Shown one piece after another: positions 1-6,999 of a stretch of 14,964 nt of DNA (positions within the stretch are counted from its first letter, which is position 1; every line of letters starts with the position of its first letter). Origin of the DNA: Sulfuricaulis sp049587675. Its GTDB lineage: Bacteria > Pseudomonadota > Gammaproteobacteria > Acidiferrobacterales > Sulfurifustaceae. The position numbers were made by a program, and so were the translations under genes. The DNA lies in assembly GCF_049587675.1 (NCBI RefSeq), contig NZ_JBAVEJ010000144.1, positions 1 to 14,964 on the forward strand. Direction: 5' to 3'. Under the pieces are notes generated by a model. It was not told the origin of the DNA and made no database searches. It saw nothing but the letters and a program-made list of their open reading frames with translations.

Positions 1-987
1 GGCGAGCCGCGCCACGGCTTCGTCGAGCTTCACACCCAGCGCCAGTAGAGTGGCGAGTACGGCCAGCAGGTTGTAGGCGTTGAAGCGTCCGATCAACGTG
101 CTCTGCAGTTCGGTTTCTCCCTCGGGCGTCGCGACGCGCAGCCACAGTCCATCCGGCAAGAGCCGCACTTCGCGCGCGCAGACATCGCCGCCCTCGATAC
201 CGTAACTTAAAATTCTGATCTGCGCATCGACACCGGCCAGCAGGCTCCGGCCAAAGGCATCGTCGTGATTGATCACGGCGTGTTTTACTCCTTCCATGGC
301 GAACAGACCGGCCTTGGCCTTGCCGTAGGCCTGCATGTCGCCGTGATAATCGAGATGATCGCGCGTCAGATTGGTGAACACGGCGATACTGAAGGCGATG
401 CCGCTCACTCGCCCTTGTTCGAGTGCGTGCGAGGAAACTTCCATCGCCACCTGCGTGGCGCCCTGCTCCGCAAAATCCGCCAGCAGGCGCTGCAGCGTCA
501 TGGCATCGGGCGTGGTGTGCAGCGAGGCGTTGAGCGCGCCGGGAAAGCCGTAACCCAGTGTGCCGATCACCGCGCAACGCCGGGGCGCCTGATCGAGCGC
601 CTGCGCCAGCAGTTGCGTGCAGGTCGTCTTACCGTTGGTGCCGGTGACGCCAATCACGACCATTCGGCGCGAAGGCGTATCGTAAAAGCGATCCGCGATG
701 ATGCCGATCCTGTGACGCAACCCGGACACGCCGAACACTGGCACCGGCGCGGCGCGCAACGCAAAACCATCGTCGGTCTCATACACGACCGCGGCTGCGC
801 CCGAAGCCACGGCATCACCGATGTAATCGCGTCCGTCCGTCACCATGCCCGGCACAGCCAGAAAAAGATCGCCTGGTTGGACGCAGCGACTATCCGTTTG
901 CAGGCCGCGCACCTCGCGGTTCGCCACGCCCGGCACGCGTGCAATTCCATCGAGGAGTTCACGCAGTTGACGGACTTTACGTGTCAT
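1..987 (-). CDS. murE: UDP-N-acetylmuramoyl-tripeptide synthetase MurE, N-terminal 329 residues (cut by window edge)
   Basis: Cytoplasmic Mur ligase that adds the third amino acid (meso-diaminopimelate in Gram-negatives) to UDP-MurNAc-L-Ala-D-Glu, using ATP. The 329 codons from the ATG at 987 read without a stop to base 1. Visible: N-terminal substrate-binding domain with TDSR (residues 31-34), the Mur ligase ATP loop GVTGTNGKTT at 113-122, the HTTPD motif at 157-161, and the NLTRDHLDYHG stretch followed by AKAGLF, whose Lys225 matches the carbamylated lysine of E. coli MurE (Lys224). The C-terminal domain with the DAP-binding motif lies outside the window, so the amino-acid choice cannot be read. 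The start is fixed by an ATGA overlap with the ftsI stop (984-987), which implies translational coupling in the dcw operon. Confidence 0.96.
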   Translation of the reverse strand, partial: MTRKVRQLRELLDGIARVPGVANREVRGLQTDSRCVQPGDLFLAVPGMVTDGRDYIGDAVASGAAAVVYETDDGFALRAAPVPVFGVSGLRHRIGIIADRFYDTPSRRMVVIGVTGTNGKTTCTQLLAQALDQAPRRCAVIGTLGYGFPGALNASLHTTPDAMTLQRLLADFAEQGATQVAMEVSSHALEQGRVSGIAFSIAVFTNLTRDHLDYHGDMQAYGKAKAGLFAMEGVKHAVINHDDAFGRSLLAGVDAQIRILSYGIEGGDVCAREVRLLPDGLWLRVATPEGETELQSTLIGRFNAYNLLAVLATLLALGVKLDEAVARLA

Positions 988-2699
988 TCAGCCACCTGCT
1001 CGCTTTTCACGGTCATGAGGCGCGGCGACTGACGTGGTGCGTCGGGCGGCACATCGAGCAGCCGCAATGCGCCCGTCAACACACGTCCAAACACCGGCGC
1101 AGCAATCTCGCCGCCGTAATAACCGCCGCGGGTGGGTTCATCGATCGCCACCACCATCACCAGGCGCGGCGAAGTCGCCGGCGCGAAACCGGCGAACCAG
1201 GAGATATATTTTTCCTCGGAATAGCCACTGCTGGTGAGCTTGCGCACCGTGCCGGTTTTGCCAGCCACGCGATAGTCGGCGACCTGCGCGGCCTTGCCCG
1301 TCCCTGCGTCGCTGACAGCCAGCTCCAACATCGATTGCAAACGGCGCGCGGTCGTCACGGACATGACGCGTTCTCCCTGCGGCGGACTATCTGTATGCAA
1401 CATTGTCAACGGCAGCGCTTCGCCGTCATTGGCCAGCACGAGATAGGCGCGCGCCAGTTGCAGCGGTGTGACGGAAATTCCGTAACCGTAGGAAATGCTC
1501 GCCTGATCGACCGCTACCCAGCGCGATGATGGATTAATCAGTCCCGGCACTTCACCCGGCAGCCGCGCGCCAGTCGTATCGCCGAAGCCTACGTGCCGCA
1601 ACATCTCCCAGAGGCTTTTTTTGTCGAGCGCCAGCGCAATTTTGGAAGCGCCGACATTGCTCGATTTCTCGATGACACCCGCCACCGTGAGCATGCCATA
1701 ATTGTGCACATCATGGATGATGCGGTCGCCGATCTGCAGCGATCCGGGCGTGGTGTCGATCAAGGTGCCGGCGGTAAATTTCCCGCTTTCCAGCGCGCAA
1801 GCAACCGTGAACGGCTTAAGGGTGGAACCGGGCTCGAACAGATCAGTGACGGCGCGATTGCGGAACGTGCCACTACGTAACCCGGCACGGTTGTTGGGAT
1901 TGAAATCCGGCTCGTTGACCAGCGCCAACACTTCACCTGTATGCGCATCCAGCACGATAGCACTGCCGGCACGTGCATTATGTTCTGTGACTGCCGCCTT
2001 CAATTCGCGGTAGGCGAGATACTGGATGCGCCGGTCTATGGAAAGCACTAGGTCTTTGCCCGGTTTGGGCAACACCACGCTCTCGGCCACTTCCACGGCG
2101 TTACCCTGAAGATCGCGCAACAGTCGCTTGGCTCCCGGCACCGCACGCAACCAGGAATCGAAGGCGAGCTCCGTGCCCTCTTGGCCCTGATCGTCCACGT
2201 TGGTGAATCCGACCACGTGCCCAGCGACAGAACCGAGTGGATAGTAGCGCCGGTATTCACGCTGCAGCGCGACACCCGGGACTTTTAGCGCCATCACGCG
2301 CTCGGCGAGCGCCGGCGGCACGTGCCGCTTGAGATACATAAACTCGCGGTCGTCGTGCCTGCCCAGGAGCTGAGCCAGCTCGTGCGTGCTCATGCCGAGC
2401 AGCGCCGCCAGGCGCGGCCACTTCCGGCGTTCTTCCGCCAGGGTCGGCGGATGTGCCCAGACCGAATCCACCGGGGTGCTAACCGCAAGCGGAGAGCCGT
2501 TGCGATCGAGAATCATGCCGCGATGCGAATTGTCCTTGACGAGGCGCGAGTGCCGGGCATTGCCCTGACTTTGCAGGAAATCGGTGTTGAGGGCCTGCAG
2601 ATACACCGCGCGTGCCGCCAGCAACATCATGCCGGCGAAAAAGAACAGCAGTACGATGGCGTTACGCACCGGATGACGGGTTTTGGCGCCGCGGCTCAT
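984..2699 (-). CDS. ftsI: Peptidoglycan D,D-transpeptidase FtsI (PBP3)
   Basis: Septum-specific class B penicillin-binding protein that cross-links peptidoglycan during division. Its 571 residues are close to the 588 of E. coli FtsI. Order of parts: short basic cytoplasmic N-terminus, one membrane span at about 13-35, the PBP dimerisation (pedestal) domain at about 55-205, then the transpeptidase domain. The three active-site motifs are intact: S292-T-L-K295 (nucleophile Ser292), S346-S-N348 and K481-T-G-T484. The start ATG overlaps the ftsL stop as ATGA (2696-2699), and the stop overlaps the murE start the same way, so it sits in a coupled operon with ftsL upstream and murE downstream. FtsI normally acts with FtsW, FtsQ, FtsL and FtsB in the divisome; only FtsL is visible here. 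Nothing looks damaged. Confidence 0.97.
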   Translation of the reverse strand: MSRGAKTRHPVRNAIVLLFFFAGMMLLAARAVYLQALNTDFLQSQGNARHSRLVKDNSHRGMILDRNGSPLAVSTPVDSVWAHPPTLAEERRKWPRLAALLGMSTHELAQLLGRHDDREFMYLKRHVPPALAERVMALKVPGVALQREYRRYYPLGSVAGHVVGFTNVDDQGQEGTELAFDSWLRAVPGAKRLLRDLQGNAVEVAESVVLPKPGKDLVLSIDRRIQYLAYRELKAAVTEHNARAGSAIVLDAHTGEVLALVNEPDFNPNNRAGLRSGTFRNRAVTDLFEPGSTLKPFTVACALESGKFTAGTLIDTTPGSLQIGDRIIHDVHNYGMLTVAGVIEKSSNVGASKIALALDKKSLWEMLRHVGFGDTTGARLPGEVPGLINPSSRWVAVDQASISYGYGISVTPLQLARAYLVLANDGEALPLTMLHTDSPPQGERVMSVTTARRLQSMLELAVSDAGTGKAAQVADYRVAGKTGTVRKLTSSGYSEEKYISWFAGFAPATSPRLVMVVAIDEPTRGGYYGGEIAAPVFGRVLTGALRLLDVPPDAPRQSPRLMTVKSEQVAE

Positions 2700-2974
2700 G
2701 GCGCGGAATCCCGCGTGACCCGCACGACGCGGATATGCGCGGCATCGGGCGTGTTCATGTTAAGACGGCTCCGCGCCATGGCTTCGACACGTCGGTGTTG
2801 CGACCAGGCGCCCTCCTCGAGCAACAATTTTCCCCACTCGACATTGAGCGCATCACGTTCCGCCTGTCGCGTCTGCAATTCTGAAAACCGTTGACGACTT
2901 TCATGACGCGTCTGCACCACGGCGATCGAGGTGGCCATTACCGCCGCGAGCAGCACCAGCAATCGTTTAGGCAC
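2696..2974 (-). CDS. ftsL: Cell division protein FtsL
   Basis: Small bitopic divisome protein that pairs with FtsB and FtsQ and helps activate FtsW/FtsI. This 92-residue product has the FtsL plan: a short basic start (MPKR), a membrane span at about 4-21, a periplasmic heptad-rich coiled coil at about 25-55, and the usual C-terminal pattern ARSRLNM..P....IRVV at 67-84. Sequence conservation in FtsL is poor, so the call rests on this plan plus its fixed place between rsmH and ftsI. The start is GTG at 2974, inside the last codons of rsmH (8-base overlap); the stop overlaps the ftsI ATG as ATGA. It is shorter than the E. coli protein (121 aa), as in many other gammaproteobacteria. Confidence 0.92.
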   Translation of the reverse strand: MPKRLLVLLAAVMATSIAVVQTRHESRQRFSELQTRQAERDALNVEWGKLLLEEGAWSQHRRVEAMARSRLNMNTPDAAHIRVVRVTRDSAP

Positions 2975-3914
2975 TGGTTATTTCTCCTGTTCGTTCGGCG
3001 ACACGCAACACAGCGCTGCGAGCGCGTGGATTGTGTCTGGCTTCCGTCTCACTAGCCCGAATCGCCTTGCCGATGGTTTTCAGCCGTGGATGGAACTGAT
3101 CGTGCCGCACCGGAAAATCGGGCGGTAGATCATCGCCTTTCGCTTCGGCACGCAGAAAATGTTTCACTATCCGGTCCTCGAGCGAATGGAAGCTGATCGC
3201 GACCAGCCGTCCACCGGTGGCGAGCAAGCGTATCGTCTGCGGAAGCGCCTCCCGAAGTTCATCGAGTTCACGATTGATGTGGATACGAATGGCCTGAAAC
3301 GTGCGTGTGGCCGGGTCCTTGTTTTTTTCGCGTGATGGTACGGCGCGCGTGACAATTTCTGCGAGACGGCGCGTCGTCGTGATCGGATCGATTTCGCGCT
3401 CGCTCACGATGGCGCGCGCAATGCGTTTGGCGAAACGCTCCTCGCCATATTCACGGATGACCTGCGCGATTTCATTTTCCTCCGCACGCCGGATCCAATC
3501 GGCGGCGGACTTGCCCGCCTGCGGGTCCATGCGCATGTCGAGCGATCCGTCGGCGCGAAAACTGAATCCGCGGCACGCATCGTCGAGTTGCGGCGATGAC
3601 ACACCGAGGTCGAAAAGTATCCCATTGATTTTTCCTGCCAGACCCAAGATGTCTATCGTGCGGTCCAACAGCGAAAACGGTCCTTGAGTGATTTTGACGC
3701 GTGCGTCGGCACCGAACTTGCGGCGCGCATCCTCGCAGGCCTGCGGATCGCGATCGAACACCAGCAGCTGTCCGTGCGTCCCCAGTCGTTTCAATATTTC
3801 CTGCGCGTGCCCGCCTCGCCCGTACGTGGCATCCACATACACACCGTCTTCTTTTACATGCAGTGCCTGCAACGCCTCCTCCAGCAGTACCGGAACGTGG
3901 TGATGCTCATTCAC
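2967..3914 (-). CDS. rsmH: 16S rRNA (cytosine(1402)-N(4))-methyltransferase RsmH
   Basis: SAM-dependent methyltransferase (MraW) that modifies N4 of C1402 in the 30S decoding region. At 315 residues it is the usual family length. SAM-binding parts are visible: VDATYGRGGH at 27-36, FDRDPQA at 53-59 and FDLGVSSPQLD at 101-111. Further family landmarks are the HINRELDEL helix at 212-220, AISFHSLEDRIVK at 239-251 and the C-terminal NPRARSAVLRVAE at 295-307. The start is GTG at 3914, giving MNEHHHVPVLLEEAL, which lines up with the normal family start. It lies 9 bases after the mraZ stop, and a weak AGAAAG serves as ribosome binding site. Second gene of the dcw operon. Confidence 0.97.
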   Translation of the reverse strand: MNEHHHVPVLLEEALQALHVKEDGVYVDATYGRGGHAQEILKRLGTHGQLLVFDRDPQACEDARRKFGADARVKITQGPFSLLDRTIDILGLAGKINGILFDLGVSSPQLDDACRGFSFRADGSLDMRMDPQAGKSAADWIRRAEENEIAQVIREYGEERFAKRIARAIVSEREIDPITTTRRLAEIVTRAVPSREKNKDPATRTFQAIRIHINRELDELREALPQTIRLLATGGRLVAISFHSLEDRIVKHFLRAEAKGDDLPPDFPVRHDQFHPRLKTIGKAIRASETEARHNPRARSAVLRVAERTGEITSA

Positions 3915-3923
3915 GCGTTCTTT

Positions 3924-4379
3924 CTAAAGCGAGAACGATTCGAGATCCGGCGGCAGCTTGCCATCGTCCTCGCCTTCGCTCTCGAGCCATTCGGCACGAC
4001 GCGCGTTCCACGCGCCGTCGTCCCAGATTTCAAATTTATTTCCCTGCCCGATCAGCATGACGTCCTTGTTCAGACCGGCGAACTCGCGTAGCAGCGGCGC
4101 CAGGAGAATGCGGCCGTTGCCGTCGAGCTCGCATTCGGTGGCGTGACCGACCAGCAGGCGTTGCAGCTTGCGCGTCTGCTTGTTGAAGCTCGAGAGCTTC
4201 ATGATCTTGCGCTCGATCTCCTCCCACTCCGGTTGCGGGTACAGCAGCAGGCAATGATCGCGGTCGACGGTGAGCACCATCTGTCCGCTGCAGACGCGCG
4301 TTAGCTGTTCGCGATAGCGTGTCGGGATCGCCATGCGACCCTTGCTGTCCAGCGTCACTGCGTTGACACCACGAAACAT
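3924..4379 (-). CDS. mraZ: Transcriptional regulator MraZ
   Basis: DNA-binding protein that represses its own dcw operon in E. coli. It has 151 residues (E. coli 152) and two SpoVT/AbrB-like half domains, each with the family signature DxxGRxxxPxxxR: D11-S-K-G-R15...P19...R23 and D86-G-N-G-R90...P95...R98. It is the first gene of the operon, and its own likely operator, five 10-bp G(T/C)GG repeats, lies immediately upstream (4380-4429) behind a sigma70 promoter. The ATG at 4379 is preceded by GCGGGGAAAA, so the last operator repeat appears to double as the ribosome binding site. The last residues (132-151) are acidic, as is common in the family. Confidence 0.97.
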   Translation of the reverse strand: MFRGVNAVTLDSKGRMAIPTRYREQLTRVCSGQMVLTVDRDHCLLLYPQPEWEEIERKIMKLSSFNKQTRKLQRLLVGHATECELDGNGRILLAPLLREFAGLNKDVMLIGQGNKFEIWDDGAWNARRAEWLESEGEDDGKLPPDLESFSL

Positions 4380-4429
4380 TTTTCCCCGCTTTTTCCCGCT
4401 CTATTCCACAAAAAACCACAATTCACCAC
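4380..4429 (-). promoter_or_regulatory. MraZ operator: five tandem 10-bp repeats
   Basis: Read on the minus strand, the 50 bases before the mraZ ATG are five consecutive 10-mers starting at 4429, 4419, 4409, 4399 and 4389: GTGGTGAATT, GTGGTTTTTT, GTGGAATAGA, GCGGGAAAAA, GCGGGGAAAA. Each opens with G(T/C)GG, then five or six AT-rich bases. MraZ of E. coli is known to bind TGGG-type direct repeats with a 10-nt period at its own promoter; three are usual, so five is a long array. The last unit overlaps the ribosome binding site, which suggests that MraZ could also occlude the start region. Confidence 0.8.
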
Positions 4430-4437
4430 TTAATGAC

Positions 4438-4467
4438 ACTATAGATAGGCGTGGCGCGGGGTGTCAA
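4438..4467 (-). promoter_or_regulatory. Sigma70 promoter of the dcw operon
   Basis: On the minus strand, a perfect -35 TTGACA (4467-4462), an 18-bp spacer and a -10 TATAGT (4443-4438, five of six consensus bases). The predicted start point falls next to the first MraZ repeat, so MraZ bound there would block promoter escape. This fits autorepression of the operon. Confidence 0.75.
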
Positions 4468-4482
4468 GCGAAAACAGCGAAT

Positions 4483-4506
4483 CCTGCAAGATTTCTTCTT
4501 TGCAGG
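4483..4506. repeat. 7-bp inverted repeat upstream of the dcw promoter
   Basis: CCTGCAA (4483-4489) and TTGCAGG (4500-4506) form a perfect dyad around a 10-base spacer. No T-run follows on either strand, so it is not an intrinsic terminator. It lies 16 bp upstream of the -35 box of the dcw promoter and could be a regulator site or part of the leader of the small ORF at 4528. Function unknown. Confidence 0.4.
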
Positions 4507-4527
4507 TCAGCAGCTTAGGGAGGGAAG

Positions 4528-4647
4528 ATGAATCAAACCGGGGTGAATCAATCGCAAGGTGCTTTTGGGGCTCAAAGCGATACCATTTGTCGTAGAAATC
4601 GCAACAAAAAACTACAAAAGAAACATGAAATTATAGAATCATGTTAA
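4528..4647 (+). CDS. Doubtful 39-residue small ORF between the dcw promoter and rnpB
   Basis: ATG at 4528 is preceded by a strong purine-rich ribosome binding site, AGGGAGGGAAG, ending directly before the start. The reading frame gives 39 residues: a polar, glutamine-rich first half (begins MNQTGVNQSQ), then a very basic stretch (RRNRNKKLQKKH at 22-33), ending in ESC. No signal peptide, membrane span or known domain is seen. I see no convincing promoter in front of it. It runs divergently from mraZ and convergently into the 3' end of rnpB, and its last codons overlap the hairpin proposed as the rnpB terminator, so its transcript would be antisense to RNase P RNA. It may be a chance ORF; the only positive evidence is the ribosome binding site. 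Confidence 0.2.
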   Translation: MNQTGVNQSQGAFGAQSDTICRRNRNKKLQKKHEIIESC

Positions 4648-4656
4648 AGTAAAAAA
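4622..4656 (-). terminator. Possible terminator of rnpB (weak)
   Basis: On the minus strand, the P1 3' arm of rnpB is followed by six T (4656-4651) and then the dyad AACATGA (4645-4639) / TCATGTT (4628-4622) with a 10-base loop, followed by a T-rich run. The stem is AT-rich and weak, so transcription could instead end at the T6 tract just after the P1 helix. Confidence 0.3.
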
Positions 4657-5023
4657 GGAGTCAGCCGTTAAGCCGGGTTCTGTCGTGGACAGCCATTCAT
4701 CTGGGACGCCTGTCGCCAGGCGCCTCATGCGGCCTACCCGGGAACAGTGCGGGCAGCACTATCGTTCCCCTATTTGGCCTTACTCCGGGTGGGGCTTGCC
4801 CTGCCACGGGATGTTGCCACCCGCGCGGTGCGCTCTTACCGCACCATTTCACCCTTACCAGTCCCCTGAAATAAATCAGGCAACTTCGGCGGTATATTTT
4901 CTGTGGCGCTTTCCATCGGCTCACGCCGCCCAGGCGTTACCTGGCACCCTGCCCTGCGGAGCCCGGACTTTCCTCCACTCGGCCACGCGAACGTGGCCGG
5001 GCAGCGGCTGTCTGGCCAACTCC
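4657..5023 (-). ncRNA. rnpB: RNase P RNA component, bacterial class A
   Basis: Catalytic RNA of RNase P, which cuts the 5' leader from tRNA precursors. On the minus strand the conserved blocks appear in the right order: GAGGAAAGTCCGGGCTCC near the 5' side (P4 5' strand), CAGGGTGCCAGGTAACGCC, then GGTAAGGGTGAAA..GGTGCGGTAAGAGCGCACC, GGCCAAATAGG, and the 3' block AATGGCTGTCCACGACAGAA followed by CCCGGCTTA. The ends were set by the P1 helix: GGAGTTGGCC at 5023-5014 pairs with GGCTGACTCC at 4666-4657 over 10 bp with two G-U pairs. The length, 367 nt, is close to E. coli M1 RNA (377). Its position upstream of mraZ, on the same strand, matches Pseudomonas. Confidence 0.96.
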
Positions 5024-5030
5024 AGGCGCC

Positions 5031-5039
5031 ATTATACCA
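5031..5039 (-). promoter_or_regulatory. Extended -10 promoter of rnpB
   Basis: On the minus strand, TGGTATAAT: a consensus TATAAT (5036-5031) with the extended -10 TG one base upstream. The -35 region (CAGAAC, 17 bp upstream) is poor, which is typical of extended -10 promoters. The start of the P1 helix at 5023 lies 7 bases after the hexamer, right where transcription should begin. Confidence 0.75.
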
Positions 5040-5112
5040 GCCGCCGGTGATTAGTTCTGAAAACCTTTGCTCAGGCAAACAGAATTGAAACGGGGTGTGC
5101 ATGTCGCCTGCT

Positions 5113-5691
5113 TCACGGCGATTTTGCCGGGCCAAAATTGAAACCGATGGACATCCGCGGACGCCCGGATTCATTACGTGTGATCTCATGCAGGGTTTCA
5201 GGCGCAAAGAAAATAAACATACCGGCGTGAGGCTGGACCTCCTCCCGCCGCATACCGTCAATCAGCACGAGCTTTCCCGAATCGGGCGGAACATCGATGT
5301 AATAGACGCCGGAGAGAATCTCGTCATCCTCGTCATGCGTGTGCGCAAACGTGATGTCGCCGGGACGCATGATATTGAGCCACCAACCCATGCGCAGATC
5401 TTTTTTCGGGCAATTCAAGATGTATGCTGCGTGGGTTGTCGCCAAATCCAGAATCACACGGATTTCCGGTATCGATTCGAATGCCACGTAGAGGTTTTCA
5501 TAACGCCCGCCCAGATAGTGATGTTGACCGACAATATCGCTCTGCGGCAGCAACTCAATGCGTGCGCGCAGAGTCGCATTCAGTGCGTCGCAATCCTGAC
5601 ACTCACCGATTTGATACAGCACCGGATGTACATTATTTTCGGGATTTTTCGTTGGGCGCGAAAAGATCACTGAGTTTATCCCGCGCTGCAT
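5113..5691 (-). CDS. Putative 2OG-Fe(II) oxygenase (TIGR02466/PF13759-like)
   Basis: The C-terminal half looks like the small double-stranded beta-helix family annotated as putative 2OG-Fe(II) oxygenase. It has GWWLNIMRPGD, then an H-T-H-D motif (His117, His119, Asp120), LSGVYYIDVPPDSGKLVL, a distal Leu-His-Glu (His168) and RPRMSIGFNFG with Arg179, which would suit Fe(II) and 2-oxoglutarate binding. Substrates of the family are mostly unknown. The start is uncertain: the frame is open to an ATG at 5769; I take ATG 5691 (192 aa), preceded by GGTAAG and overlapping the upstream gene by 59 bases; GTG 5622, 10 bases after that gene's stop, would remove 23 poorly conserved residues but has no visible ribosome binding site. 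Last of a three-gene minus-strand run, ending 73 bp before the rnpB promoter. Confidence 0.75.
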   Translation of the reverse strand: MQRGINSVIFSRPTKNPENNVHPVLYQIGECQDCDALNATLRARIELLPQSDIVGQHHYLGGRYENLYVAFESIPEIRVILDLATTHAAYILNCPKKDLRMGWWLNIMRPGDITFAHTHDEDDEILSGVYYIDVPPDSGKLVLIDGMRREEVQPHAGMFIFFAPETLHEITRNESGRPRMSIGFNFGPAKSP

Positions 5692-6013
5692 CTGGCTTAC
5701 CGTCCGAAGTTTGAACGTCGCCGAACAGGTTATCGAGCTTGGCCTTGGCGGCCTGCGTTTTGCCTTCACCGGGCGGACGATGCGCGTTCGGCCGCGGCTT
5801 GAACCAGTCGCAGAAATTCGCGTGTTCCTTGTCGCGCACTTCTTCGGCCCGTTCCTCCTGGCATTGACCGGTCAGGCGCGGATCGAAGAACTGGCACATA
5901 CGGCAGGCATGCAGGTAGGCGCGACATTTCGGGCATTCTGCCAGACGGCTTAACGGCAAGGGTAATTCCGCCGCCGAAGCACCGCACTTCCAGCAAACCA
6001 GCGCGATCGCCAT
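5633..6013 (-). CDS. Cysteine-rich putative zinc-binding protein, conserved hypothetical
   Basis: 126 residues. Cysteines come in pairs typical of zinc ribbons: C7-x2-C10, C27-x2-C30, C37-x2-C40, then C51 and C68, followed by DWFKPRP. I recognise this pattern as a conserved, unnamed protein of Beta- and Gammaproteobacteria; no reaction is known to me. The C-terminal third is low-complexity and charged and contains a duplicated short motif, A-x-x-KL-x-x-LF, at 88-97 (AKAKLDNLFG) and 110-118 (ARDKLSDLF), which may be a peptide docking element. It starts at ATG 6013, only 2 bases after the upstream hydrolase gene, so it is almost surely co-transcribed with it. Role: perhaps a small metal-binding adaptor; this is inference. 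Confidence 0.8.
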   Translation of the reverse strand: MAIALVCWKCGASAAELPLPLSRLAECPKCRAYLHACRMCQFFDPRLTGQCQEERAEEVRDKEHANFCDWFKPRPNAHRPPGEGKTQAAKAKLDNLFGDVQTSDGKPDAARDKLSDLFAPNEKSRK

Positions 6014-6015
6014 CG

Positions 6016-6807
6016 TTATTGCTTGAATATCTGTTTCAGGAACGATTGCAACTCAAGCCAAGATTCTTTATCGGCGACGGCATTATAGTTCAGCGGTAGA
6101 TTGAATTTGGCGCCATTGGCATCCGCGTCCGGATTGGTGAAACTATGCTTGGCGCCCGGATAGTTCACGAACTTGTAATTCACCTTGGCGCTCTCCATTT
6201 CCTTTTTAAAAGCCGCGATCTGCTCCGGCGGCACGAAGGGATCTTCCGCACCGTTCATGACCAGCACCCTGGCCTTGGTTTTGCCGGGTTGCGCTGGATG
6301 CTCGGTCGCCAGACCGCCGTGAAAACTGGCCACACCGCGCAACTCCTCGCCCGCGCGCGCCATTTCGAGCACCACGCTGCCGCCGAAACAGTAACCGATC
6401 GCCGCCAGCCGCTTCTCATCCACCTGCGGCTGTTTGCGGAGCAGCTGCATGCCCGCCTCGAAGCGCGATTTCATGAGCGGCAGGTTCTTGCGCACTTCGC
6501 CCGAGAATTTCCCGGCGTTGTCCGGATGATCCGCCTGCTTGCCACCACCATACATATCCACGGCGAGCGCCACATAACCGGCCTCGGCAAGTTTGCGGGC
6601 GCTGTTGCGCGCATGCTGGTCATGGCCCCACCATTCATGCACCACCAGCACCCCGGGGCGGCGCTCCTGCGTGGCGTCGTCATAAACCAGATAGCCTTTG
6701 AGCACGGTATCGCCCGCCTTGTATTCGACCGGCCCTTCCTTGATGGCCGCCTGGACCGCCGCCAAACCGCCAAATGCCAGTACAATAGCTAATATCAGCC
6801 TTCTCAT
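6016..6807 (-). CDS. Dienelactone hydrolase family protein, exported
   Basis: Alpha/beta hydrolase of the dienelactone hydrolase family, 263 residues. A signal peptide is evident (MRRLILAIVLAFGGLAAVQA, residues 1-20), so the enzyme should act in the periplasm. Family landmarks: VLVVHEWWG at 53-61 (with Glu58), the nucleophile elbow GYCFGG with Cys140, Asp189 in NGAEDPFVPP and His221 in GAKHSFTNP, giving the Cys-Asp-His triad of the family. The true substrate is unknown; many such proteins are not ring-cleavage enzymes. The start ATG has a good ribosome binding site (AAGGAG, 8 bases upstream). First gene of the run with the Cys-rich protein and the oxygenase. A poor candidate promoter (TTGACC, 15-bp spacer, TATTAG at 6910-6884) overlaps the left arm of a large dyad at 6900-6949. 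Confidence 0.9.
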   Translation of the reverse strand: MRRLILAIVLAFGGLAAVQAAIKEGPVEYKAGDTVLKGYLVYDDATQERRPGVLVVHEWWGHDQHARNSARKLAEAGYVALAVDMYGGGKQADHPDNAGKFSGEVRKNLPLMKSRFEAGMQLLRKQPQVDEKRLAAIGYCFGGSVVLEMARAGEELRGVASFHGGLATEHPAQPGKTKARVLVMNGAEDPFVPPEQIAAFKKEMESAKVNYKFVNYPGAKHSFTNPDADANGAKFNLPLNYNAVADKESWLELQSFLKQIFKQ

Positions 6808-6899
6808 GATAAAACTCCTTGCCTTATTTTTGCTCAGGGATCCCGTCCCAGGCGTTTCTGTCGAAACGGCTGCAAAGCTCAGCCTAATACCGCGGTGGT

Positions 6900-6949
6900 G
6901 CGCCGGTCAAACATCGCTGTTTGTCGACGCAGCGATTGTCACCCGGCGC
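6900..6949. repeat. Symmetric 50-bp two-arm dyad between divergent genes
   Basis: Two nested perfect inverted repeats share one centre: GCGCCGG (6900-6906) / CCGGCGC (6943-6949) outside, ATCGCTG (6913-6919) / CAGCGAT (6930-6936) inside, with 6-base gaps on both sides and a 10-base middle. No T-run follows, so it is not a terminator. It lies 93 bp from the hydrolase start and 51 bp from the kinase start, a place where an operator for both divergent genes would be expected. Confidence 0.5.
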
Positions 6950-6999
6950 CTGGCTTCAGTGACGTATGAAAAAAATATTGCCCGATTCTCTCCAACACC

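Noticed and set aside
265..1032. Long plus-strand frame of 255 codons opposite murE
   Set aside because: Its sequence is rich in His and Arg without any domain, and the opposite strand is clearly MurE with intact motifs; GC-rich genes commonly cast such antisense frames.
5692..5769. Upstream extension of the oxygenase frame to ATG 5769
   Set aside because: It would overlap the conserved Cys-protein gene by 137 bases, and the added residues are basic and unlike the family.
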